From: Nematostella vectensis
Lineage: Eukaryota > Cnidaria > Anthozoa > Actiniaria > Edwardsiidae
Assembly: GCF_932526225.1 (NCBI RefSeq)
Contig: NC_064045.1
Location: forward strand, 12,146,442 to 12,210,441
DNA length: 64,000 bases
Direction: 5' to 3'
Below, one piece after another: positions 13,400 through 23,300 of this stretch (position 1 is its first letter; the number at the start of each line of letters is the position of its first letter). The position numbers were made by a program, and so were the translations under genes. The notes beneath the pieces are model-generated. The model was not told the DNA's origin. It searched no databases and saw nothing but the letters and a program-made list of their open reading frames with translations.

Positions 13400-13494
13400 C
13401 ATTTCATGAATATAAATGAATGAGAAATTCTTTGTGTAAGTTCTCTGAAGTGCCAAGAACCTCATTCATTTATATGATAAATGTTATCAGTATT
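13400..13494 (+). repeat. Long near-perfect hairpin next to U14
   Basis: Arms ATATAAATGAATGAG and CTCATTCATTTATAT pair over 15 bp. The pairing extends inward (TTCTT/AAGAA) and outward (CATTT/AAATG), giving about 27 paired bases around a 22-nt loop. It starts right after the U14 terminal stem. It could be a small palindromic transposon or a pre-miRNA-like hairpin; no C/D or H/ACA boxes are visible. Confidence 0.6.
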
Positions 13495-13820
13495 ATGTTT
13501 AGTGGTATAACATAGCAATGACTATTATTCAAAGCTTGAATCAAATTCTTTCCTTGTGTAGCTGACTTGAGGATTGATAACCTGACATGGTCATGCAAAA
13601 CAGCCTGTACTCCTGCCATAGTTTACATGTTGGTAAGTTACCTGTTTTGTCCCATAGCAAAATTCTTTTTTTTTTGTTCCCTAGCTTACACAACAATGAA
13701 AATATATTTAAAAAAACAGCTATTTTTTAAAACTTGGTAAGTCTGTTTTCTTCCCTAATGCTAACTTACCCAACAGTGGGCAAGGGCTCAAATTAAACCT
13801 TGTCTATGGTAAAAGCTTGT

Positions 13821-13912
13821 GGTGTGGTGTGATGATCAAATCTTTTTTCCCCAGCTTATCGACCATGGTGATACTGTGCTGTACTTATCAAGCCAATTTG
13901 TCTGACCACACC
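13821..13912 (+). ncRNA. Box C/D snoRNA pair member A, target unknown
   Basis: Terminal stem GGTGTGG/CCACACC, box C GTGATGA (13829) and box D CTGA (13902), with C'-like TGATA near 13888. The guide before D is CAAGCCAATTTGT and another candidate is CAGCTTATCGA; I do not recognise their targets. Its body is shared with 14625-14717 but the terminal stem is not. Confidence 0.82.
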
Positions 13913-14144
13913 TTTTCAACGCCCTCACACTTGGGCATCCAAGTGTGATTTTTTTTAATGCATTGCTGTATTTGTTATTCAGATGGACCACTTTGGAGCC
14001 AATCTTCTTATTTTCAAGGTAAATTATGTTCTACATCTAGTATAAGTGCTTATGGGTCACAAGCATCCGTCTTAACGGATGGGCTAAAAAAAGGGGTCTC
14101 TTCGCCAAATAATGCCCCAAAGTCGTCTTTTAAAATTTAGAGAT

Positions 14145-14244
14145 GCCAGAGTGATGATGAATCCCCAGTTCGCAGTTTCCACTAGATGGGATATGCTAAC
14201 ACATATCTCGCTGATGGTATAACTTCCTTGGATGTCTGACTGGC
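14145..14244 (+). ncRNA. SNORD14: U14 box C/D snoRNA, copy 2
   Basis: Identical over 100 nt to the copy at 13300-13399, including the GCCAG/CTGGC stem, box C, both 18S-complementary domains and box D. Identity ends sharply at the stem, so the flanking intron differs. It precedes member B of the following snoRNA pair. Confidence 0.95.
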
Positions 14245-14624
14245 ATCTTATTTCAGCTTTTCCTATTGTCCACCATTTTGATATGTGTTTATAGTGTCCC
14301 TTATTTTTAGTTTTGTATTTGCCTTGATTACTTCAGTGTTTTTTACTGAATTGTCAAGTGTGCATAATAATATGCAACATTCTAAATACCCAATCAGCTA
14401 TCATATTAATTAATGAATCACAATGTTTATCATTTCTCTTCTTATTTCAGTACTTTGGGTGTTGTATGTGGAGTCTTCAGGCATTTATGGAAAAGGTATA
14501 TATATTTGTTTTGTCTTGATAAGGAATCAATGCTCGAGATGTTAATTTCGTCACCATAGTGTAAACCTTCCACAACTTCTGCTTTGAATACTTGTTATTT
14601 GCAGAACAAAATGATATCTGACCA

Positions 14625-14717
14625 CAGTGAAAGAATGATGATCAAATCTTTTTTCCCCAGCTTATCGACCATGGTGATACTGTGCTGTACTCAAGCCAAT
14701 TTGTCTGACTTTCACTG
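14625..14717 (+). ncRNA. Box C/D snoRNA pair member B, target unknown
   Basis: Perfect 9-bp terminal stem CAGTGAAAG/CTTTCACTG, box C ATGATGA (14635) and box D CTGA (14705). The interior matches member A except for a 4-nt deletion before the D guide. The completely different but intact stem argues for a selected, functional RNA. Confidence 0.83.
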
Positions 14718-14849
14718 ATTAAATGGTATGGTTATTGCTCCGTTGACACATGCAAATCTCACAAAAGCCTTTTTTGTTGATTTCAGGTTAAGGCCATCAC
14801 AATGCAGTTCTATATGATGTAATAAAATTTAAAATTTTATATTTGAAGT

Positions 14850-16035
14850 TGTTGTCCATTGCATCCTTGCCAGATATTCCAACAGCCCACTTAAAATACC
14901 TCCCCCTCCCCTCCACCCCCTCCTCTAATCACAAAACCCCACTCTGGCAAAAGATGACCCATTGCCACCACCTTTATTATTATTATTTTGGTTTCAATCA
15001 AAATTAAAAAATACATTAAACACGAGGTTCTGCTATAAAAGGGAAAGCTCCTCCCACCAACGGGCTCAAGAACTATCAGTTATCAATCAGTCATCAATTG
15101 GTCAACATTTCAGGACAATTGCTCTGAGCGCCAAATTCAAATTTCATATTCTAAACCAAATCAAATATCATTCCTAGAGTTGTCCACCTAAAATGTTCTA
15201 TTTATCGTAAAATACAATACCAAGCTTGTGTACGCTTTAAAAGACTAGCATTTTTATCACGGCGCGATGATAATTTATGAATGTGCGTTAGATTTTGAAT
15301 TGCGCAAAATTCAAAATGTTACACCGAAAACGTGAGTGGACAGCAAATTACTAATTTATCAATCTCTCAACAACTATTTTGTAACCTTGCAAAAATAGTT
15401 TTATTCAAGCCGACTGAGGCTCAGTTATAAGCAATTTTACATGAGACTTATAATTTGTGACTGGAAGTTTTCTGTTTATAATTGCAAAGTCGAGCCCTGG
15501 GGTGGGAGGAGCTTACCCTTTTTACAGCGGAACCTCGTGTTTAAGACATTTTAACCCATATGCCTGTCAGATAGATCAACGCTAAAATTGACGCTCAAAA
15601 AGTCACTTCCGGCTTTTTTTTTAATGGTCATGTTATCAGTTTACTTCCGGAAGGTCGGCTTAAGCCTCAAGAGTATTAGAATCCGCGCTATTTGACAGGC
15701 CATCTGCTCTAAATTATTAGTAAATTCTAAAAGAAACTTCCAATAGACACGTTCCTTGAAGGGTACCGTCGTCGTTTCTTGTGATGATAAACTACCTTCA
15801 TCTTCCAGTTGTGGAAATTTGCTGATGACACCAATCGTTCTGTTCCTGCCTCCTAGAAGCGGCTGACTTCTAGGAGCCATCTAGTCTCGGGAAAACCATT
15901 TGCAGCTAAACCCAACAAGTGAAAAGAGGTGCGCACTTGCTTTAAGCGCACCCCACCCCCTTGCTTTCTTCAGGTGACATCTAGTAGATGAGGTTGAGTT
16001 TGAATTGGTATCTTCGTCCAAAGTTCCTGGAGTTG
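14850..16035. other. Intergenic; one unexplained minus-strand ORF
   Basis: Mostly AT-rich with C-rich tracts near 14900. On the minus strand 15880-15641 encodes 79 residues beginning MAPRSQPLLGGRNRTIGV, with fairly gene-like composition. It matches no family I know and has no obvious donor or partner exon. It may be a first exon or chance; I do not call it a gene. Confidence 0.35.
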
Positions 16036-16039
16036 TCAT

Positions 16040-16600
16040 AAGCAGCGATCTTATTGACTCTATCACCACTAAGGCTGCCAAGAGAGTCTATCTCGTAAGA
16101 AAACTAAAGCGTGTGGGAATTTCTTATACTGACCTTATAAGGTTCTACTGTAGCGTTATAAAATCAATCCTAGAATAAGTCTTCCACTCCCCTCTTTATA
16201 TAACAGAGGAAATAGAACGTGTTCAGCGTCGATTATTACGCGTGATTATCCCCAATTGTAACTATAATTAAGCTTTGTTAAAGCTGGCCTTACTATATGA
16301 TATAATTATGTATAGAACTCTTCAGTGACATTGTTGCGCATAGCAACCATAAACACGGACACCTGCCGCCATGATCAACGCCAAGACCGACACGCTCTTT
16401 TACCGTACACCGCCCCCCCCTCCCCAACTTGGCGGCCAAACAGTGGGTCATCTTCAAATACCATGCTTTTTCCATATGATACCTGACTGTACAACCCCCT
16501 TCCTCAGCCAATCCGCCTGGCCCCTGTCTGCAAGACCAAAACTTAGATACATTTTTATTAGTCTCTGTTCATAATATATTTTATACATTTTAGATATTTA
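16040..16600 (+). mobile_element. Degenerate non-LTR retrotransposon (LINE) 3' fragment
   Basis: In plus-strand frames broken by stops, the sequence reads like the C-terminal part of a LINE reverse transcriptase. It includes KLKRVGISYTDLIRFYCSVI and EEIERVQRRLLRVIIPNCNY, the pattern of CR1/L2-like elements (a couplet of 'DLVxFYxSxIRSVLEY' then 'ELERVQKRALRII'). The 5' part and the catalytic YxDD are absent. Family placement is approximate. Confidence 0.7.
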
Positions 16601-16944
16601 TACTTTTCGTTATATATTATAAGATAATTGTAAATACCATCACGTAATTCAGTCTTATGTCTGCAAGGTGTTTTTTTTATTAATAAACGGTCAAGCGTAA
16701 GTAAACTCTACCCTTTCGTTCTCTTTATAGTTTGTAATTCTTTTGCGACATGTTAGCTTTCAATCGCTAACGACTGTTGATTTACAAAACCTGGTTGTTC
16801 TACATGTCAAGATACTATAATAAATTAGACGCTCGATTATGCTCTGAGTATTGTGTTGCGCAACTGTGGTATGCGCGCTGTTTTTAATTGAAATTTTCTT
16901 TCGTCAAACTTGAACCAGGCTTTATTCTGTGTCCTTTGTGACAC

Positions 16945-17170
16945 CTTAAATTACTTGAATAAAATATGGGAGCATTTTTTAATAACCTGCTTTTCCGCAT
17001 TTGGATAAAAATATTATCATCACATGGAAGATTTCAGGGTTGGATCTAGCTTTTCGCTAAAGGGGGGGGAGTTGGCTCAGTGACAATTGCAAAGGGGAGA
17101 GGGGGGAGTTTATTTGTTACATATGGCCTTCTGGCAGCCCAAAAGGGGGGGGGGTTAAACCCACTAGCTC
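16945..17170 (+). repeat. Dispersed G-rich repeat, copy 2
   Basis: Matches 6685-6900 almost base for base in its first 150 bp and ends in the same G-run followed by TTAAACCCACTA. It lies about 190 bp upstream of the TRAF start codon. Confidence 0.75.
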
Positions 17171-17358
17171 CCCCCTCCCCCCTAAATCCGCTACTGGATT
17201 TTGCGTGCGTTGAATTCGTAGGTTTCAGAGGTTCGGCTACGGGCTGCCTGTGCCCAGGCTAAACTAGATGTGACGATTATTGCGTGACATTTCCCAGAAA
17301 CGCTACAGAGCGTTGTCCCAAAAGTTCTGGATAGAAATGCTGAGTGTAGTAGTCGAAC

Positions 17359-20300
17359 ATGGCGGAAATGGCGGAGTGTGGTCCATATGCGGGCGAAGGA
17401 TTCGATCTTGACCAATTTATCATCCCTCCAAACGATGAACTGATTTGTGCTATTTGTCATATGGTAGTTAATGAACCCGTTCTAACATCTTGCGGCCATT
17501 CGTACTGCAAATATTGTATAGAGAAATGGTGTAATGGGTAAGTTTCTGGAAGCTTAGAAATATCTTTTGTAAGGCATATATCTAAGGTATTTAAGTAGTA
17601 TTTAGATTATGAGTACCAAAGAAGTTCAATCTCCGATCTAGCGAACTCGGGTCGAACGATCTTACCGTTACCTCATTGTTATGAGATAAGCAGATAAGGT
17701 GTATTATTTGCATTTTAATTAAAGTTGTAATAAGTATATGCCTGGACGCTTATAGGAGCCTGGTCCAGGTATTTCTGGAATTAGCTACAGTAAATAATGT
17801 TCAGGACATATTATCAGATTGATTGTTCGATCAAAAGTTCAAGTTCGATTACACACTCCTGGGGGAGGGGGAGGGGGCAACGGCCGTCCTTCTCTTCCCA
17901 CTACGTTAAGGCCCTGTAATTGTGATTTTATTGTTTAAGATTTTTTTGTATTACTTTGAGTTTCTTTTTCTTCAGCTTAAATTTTCAAGCTAACTTTTCA
18001 CACATTTTCAATTTATTTTAGAAAGGAAGTTGTGACTTGCCCAGTAGACAATGAGCAACTGAAACCCTCTGTGAGTATAACTGGATTTTGTCAACAGCTT
18101 TCATGGACGGGTGGCCTAGTGTGCTAGCGTATCAGCCTCTCTCCACTTTGGCCCAGGTTCAAGTCCTGGCTCTGTTATAATATTAGTTTGTTACTACCCT
18201 CCCCCCCCCTTAGGAGCCCGTCATATCGCGGGCTCACGCGTTGTTGTTGAACAGTCACATGGAGTTTCGCATGGAGTTTGTGTCGGAGAATTAAGAGATT
18301 AAATGTGTTGAATTGGCCGACAACCGTCTTATAACATGGTGTCAGAAGTCTAAATTGGAAAAGAAGAATGCAGGCTACGACTCTGAGACATAAATAGAGT
18401 TTAACAAGGAGATAAGGCCATTCGAATCGATCTCAAAACAACATGGCGGAGAGGGAATGGTTCAACAAGCCAGGTCCGTTAATACTGGATGCCCAAGCTG
18501 CAGAAAATTGGAGGAAGTTTATCATGCGATTTGAGATCTACCCAGCAGCAGCAGAAAAGGAGAACAAATCCGACAAGATCAAGGTAAACATGTTGCTTAA
18601 TTGCGCTGGGAGTGAAGTGATCGAGGAATACAGTCGTTTTACATACGGTACCGATGAAAGTCCAAAATCCTTTGAGAACGTCTGTAAGAAATTTGAAGAA
18701 CTTTGTCGAGGTGCTAGAAATGTGATATACGAGAGATTGGTGTTTAATCAACGAAGCCAGAAAGAGGGCGGAAGGATTGATAATTTTGTGAGTGACTTGA
18801 AACAACTAGCCCTTACATGTGAATTTGGGACTCTAAAAGACTCGCTGATTCGAGACCGAATGGTCGGCGGAGTGTTGTCTGATCAACTGAGGGGTGAACT
18901 GTTGAAGAAACCAGACTTGACATTGCAGTCAGCACATGATTATTGTCGTACCTACGAAGCCTCAGAGACACAAAAGATGAAGTTCAGTCTACCCACTGGC
19001 ATTGTTGAGCAATCAGCATCTAACATTTATGACATCAAGAGCTCCAAGTCGCAAAATAACAAAGTGAGGCAAGATGACCCTTTATGCAAATTTTGTGGTC
19101 TCAAACATTCATTTTCGAAAGGTAAATGTCCAGCCTTTAAGCAAGAGTGCAGAAAATGTAAAAAGGTTGGTCACTTCGCGAGGGTGTGTAGATCTACAAG
19201 GAAGAGCAGTGTGCATCAAGTTGAAAAAGCCGCCAGTGAATACAATGATGACGATGATGCAACTCATGCCTACTTTGTTTCAGTTGAGCTGAGGTCAGTG
19301 GATGTATCAGCGTCAAGGAACAAAAGCATGATCAATGTCACCATAAGTAACCGTCAAGTCAAAGTTAAAGCCGACACTGGTGCTGAGGCAAATGTCATTC
19401 CCTTAAGTTACATGAAAGCCACTCCAGAAAATCCACCAGCCATTAAAGGGATGGTTAGCTACTAAGCCAATACACCCAGTTGGATGTGTACGGCTCCCTA
19501 CTCAATACAAGAATCGTACTGTTGACCTGTTATACCTAGTTGTACATGGTGATTTTACTCCATTGGTGAGCTGCGATGCATGCCTTGACTTAGAGGTGTT
19601 GCAATTTTTGAACTTAGATTTGATTCAGCGTCAACCAACAGCCCCAGATGCTCAAGATAGCATGCATAGCCTTCGAGATATCAATACAACAGATCCAGTG
19701 CTAAAGAACTTTCAAGATTGTTTCAGTGATAAGCCTGGTAGACTACCTAATGAAATCAATCTGGAAACTGATGAGTCTGTAATACCTGTTATTCATCCTC
19801 CAAGAAAGTTACCAGTATCACTCCTGGGGCCTGTAAAAGAGAAGTTGTCTGAGATGGGACAAGATGGAATCATAGTCAAGGAGGAGGACATACCATGGGT
19901 CAGCTCAATGCTAGTGGTAGACAAGAGACGAGAGAAGGGGAAAGGACAACCCACTAAAGAGGAAATCAGAATCTGCATTGATCCATGAGATCTAAACACT
20001 GCACTGAAGCGTGTACACCACCCTATGGTAACTATAGAAGAAGTTGCAGACAAACTTGCTAACACTGTTGTTTTTACAGCTCTAGACGCCTGCAGTGGGT
20101 TTTTGCAGCTCCCAGTTGATGAAGCAAGTTCAAAGTTGTTTACATTCAACACTCCTTGGGGAAGGTACCGGTTTTGTAGGCTACCTTTCGGAGTTGCTCC
20201 AGCGCCAGAGATATACCAGAAAGAGGTGGAACGGCTGTTTGAAGGTGTCCCAGTTGAAATCATTGTGGATGACTTCCTCATACATGCACAAGACCAGTCA

Positions 20301-23300
20301 GAAATGGATGGAAAACTGTTTAATGGTACTGGAGCGAAGTCGAGAGGTAGGACTGAAGTTTAATCCTAGTAAAGTAAAGCTTAGAGTGGATGAAGTAAGT
20401 TATGTCGGCCATAGGCTTACTTCACAAGGCTTGCAGCCAGATCCAGAGAAGATCCAGGCTATCATTGACATGCCACCACCGACAGACAAAGAGGGGGTGC
20501 AACGACTAATAGGAACTGTGAACTATCTTGATAAGTTTATCCAAAACAAAGCAGAGATTCAGGGACCCATCTCCCAGTTGCTACAGAAGGATGCCGTTTT
20601 TGTATGGGACACACCCAAACAAAATGCGTTTGAACAGCTCATACGTGTTATCAGTAGTTCACCTGTTCTGTCATATTTCGACAATAACAAACAGACAGTT
20701 TTGAATGCTGATGCCAGCAGTACAGGCTTAGGTGCAGTGGTAATGCTGGACGGAAGGCCAGTTGCATATGGATCACGAACACTCACCAATGCAGAGAAAC
20801 ATTACGCAAACATTGAAAGGGAATTACTCGCTATTACCTGGGGGGTACAGAAGTTTCATACCTACCTTTATGGCCGGTCAGTCATCGTACAGACAGATCA
20901 CAAACCGCTTGAGTCAATTTTCAAGAAACCACTTAATGATGCCCCACCCAGATTACAGCGCATGCTCCTTAAGCTTACAAAGTATGATTTGAATGTCAAC
21001 TATGTTCCTGGTAAGCAACAAGTCCTTTCTGACTGTTTGAGCAGAGCACCCATACATATACCAGAGACACCTAGCAATGACAGTGATGAGGTTCAAGTCA
21101 ACTTGGTTGACAAGTTAGGACTTGACAACGATGCTCTGTCAAAGTTTAGAAGTTGTACCAATACTGATGTGACTTCGCAGGTCATTATGAATGATGTTCT
21201 CACTGGTTGGCCTTCAGACAGGGGACAGATTGATGAATTAGCAAGAGAATATTTTAACTACAGGGAGGAGCTAAGTGTTGAGGATGGCTTACTATTCAAG
21301 TCTGATCGAATTGTCGTACCACGAGGGATGAGAGCTAAAGTGCTTGATGAGATTCATGGTGCGCACATGAGTCAAAAAGTCAATTCTATGCTAGGTACTA
21401 TGTTTTCTGGCCAGGTATGAGTGCACAGGTGAAAGACAGAGTCCGATCCTGCGGAATCTGTAATGCCTTCAGGAATCAGCAGCAAAAAGAAACTCTCAGG
21501 CCTCACGACATTCCTGGGCTCCCGTGGCAGATTGTTGGTACTGATCTATTTGATTACGGTGGACATACCTACCTAGTAGTGACTGATTTCTACTCGAAGT
21601 ATTTCGAAATCGAGCTTCTACGTCAAAGTACTGCAACCTTTATCATTAACAACCTGAAGAAAATATTTGCTTGCTTTGGAATACCCGACCAAGTGATCAG
21701 TGATAATGGATCACAGTACAGTAATACTAGAAACTTATTTGATAGCACCCACCAATTCATGGTGTTTGTGAAAGAATGGGGGTGGTTTCGGCATATTACC
21801 AGTTCACCTGAATATCCTCAGTCGAATGGTGCGGCTGAGAAAGCTGTGCAGACGGCCAAACGTATCCTTAAGAAAGCAGATGCTGATGGAAAGGATCCAT
21901 TCGAGGGACTTCTCAAGTACCGCAATACACCTTTTGAGGACATTGGTGTATCACCCGTCCAACTGTTGATGAGCCGGAGGACCCGTACCATGCTTCCCAC
22001 TCACAAAAGGCTGTTACTCCCTCAACCAGTGAACCCTGATACAGTTGTTAAAGCACTCAAAACGCGTCAAGAAAAAGCTGCAGCGAATGACAACCAGAAC
22101 AGCAAAGACCTGCCACCACTGGAATCTGGTTCGAAAGTCAGAATCCGAAAAGGCGGTGAAAAGCAGTGGAGGACAGCGGAAGTACTACCAAGGTCATGCA
22201 TGGTGCAAGACGACAGGGGAAGAGTTTACCGCAGGAACAGAAGGCACATCATTTCTACTCCATTAGACCAGCCAATCCGGCTGCAGCCAAGCTCACCGGT
22301 CCTTACTGGTGTGCCAGTGAAGCCATCGACACCTCCACAGATACCTGTAGTCTCGGATCAGCCAAAGCCACAGATGCCTGCAGTCTCGGATGTGCCTATG
22401 AAGCAGCCAGTCACTACCAGATCAGGAAGACTTGTGCAAAAGCCTGATAGGCTTATTGAGTCTTGTTAAGAACAGTTAACTATCATAACTGAGCCATAGT
22501 CTTGTTACTTCTATTTCCTTTTATTTCATAGTGACATTGGGACTTGTTATTTGAGGGGGGAGATGTAATAATATTAGTTTGTTACTACCCTCCCCCCCTT
22601 AGGAGTCCATCATACCGCGGGCTCACACGTTGTTGTTGAACAGTCACATGGAGTTTCGCATGGAGTTTGTGTCAGAAAATTAAGAGATTAAATGTGTTAA
22701 ATTGGCCGACAACCGTCTTATAACAGGCTCATAGTGGATTATTAAACAAATTCGACTGCAGGGTGCTAGAGACTTTCCCTATGGTATCACTTGAGGAATC
22801 TTACAGCATTTATGTAAGCTTACTTAGCTTTGCAATATTTGTATGTATTTCAGCAAATTTTTCCTGATAAGAAAACTGATAGAATTGTCCTATCACTTGA
22901 AGTGAAGTGCACTAATAATCCATGCAGATGGAAAGGAGAGTTGCGGCAGAAACAGGTTTGTACCCTAAAGATAATTAGACTATCTCATTCTTGGAACTTA
23001 TTAACATTTCTGCTTTTAGATGCATTTAAAGGCCATAGTAAAGCTCATAAAAAATGAATGATATTATTTATATTTGGTAGTTGGTGGGCAAAGAAAAAAA
23101 TAAGGGCATGCAAAGCAGGCTGGGAAAGAAAAATGACCTGAAAAAAGTCACAGCATAGTATCTCATCAGATATCAAATGGATAGTCAAAATTTAAAAATC
23201 CTAAATACATTGTTGGGGTTATTACTATTATACTACCTATGGATCAACTATCACTTAACTGCTTTTTTTTTGCTTTTTTTTTTTGTTTTTTTTTTGTACC

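Larger units (their letters stand above)
10205..14843 (+). ncRNA. Spliced non-coding host gene for box C/D snoRNAs
   Basis: Inferred from a chain of splice-flanked short exons with snoRNAs in the introns. Likely exons: about 10205-10252, 11429-11467, 12032-12106, 12313-12361, three copies of a 31-nt exon (12591-12621, 12900-12930, 13209-13239), about 13561-13632, 13982-14016, 14451-14496 and a terminal exon from about 14787 containing AATAAA at 14820. Donors are mostly GTAAGT-like and acceptors TTTCAG-like. The exons share no long reading frame, so the spliced RNA is probably a by-product like GAS5 or the UHG transcripts. Several snoRNAs sit roughly 60-80 nt before the next acceptor, as expected for intron-processed C/D RNAs. 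Confidence 0.7.
18173..22725 (+). mobile_element. Degenerate Ty3/gypsy-type LTR retrotransposon in TRAF intron 2
   Basis: Flanked by LTRs of 164 bp (18173-18336) and 162 bp (22564-22725) with TG...CA ends, and by the 5-bp target duplication GGCTC (18168-18172 and 22726-22730). The primer site TGGTGTCAGAAGTC follows the 5' LTR directly. A polypurine tract GAGGGGGGAGA precedes the 3' LTR. Internal order is gag, protease, reverse transcriptase, RNase H, integrase, which defines Ty3/gypsy. The LTRs differ at roughly ten positions and the coding region is broken, so it is an old insertion. It has the same orientation as the host gene. Confidence 0.93.

Noticed and set aside
18105..18172. Functional tRNA gene.
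   Set aside because: Boxes A and B are present but no acceptor stem or clean cloverleaf can be drawn, and the 3' end is cut by the LTR insertion.
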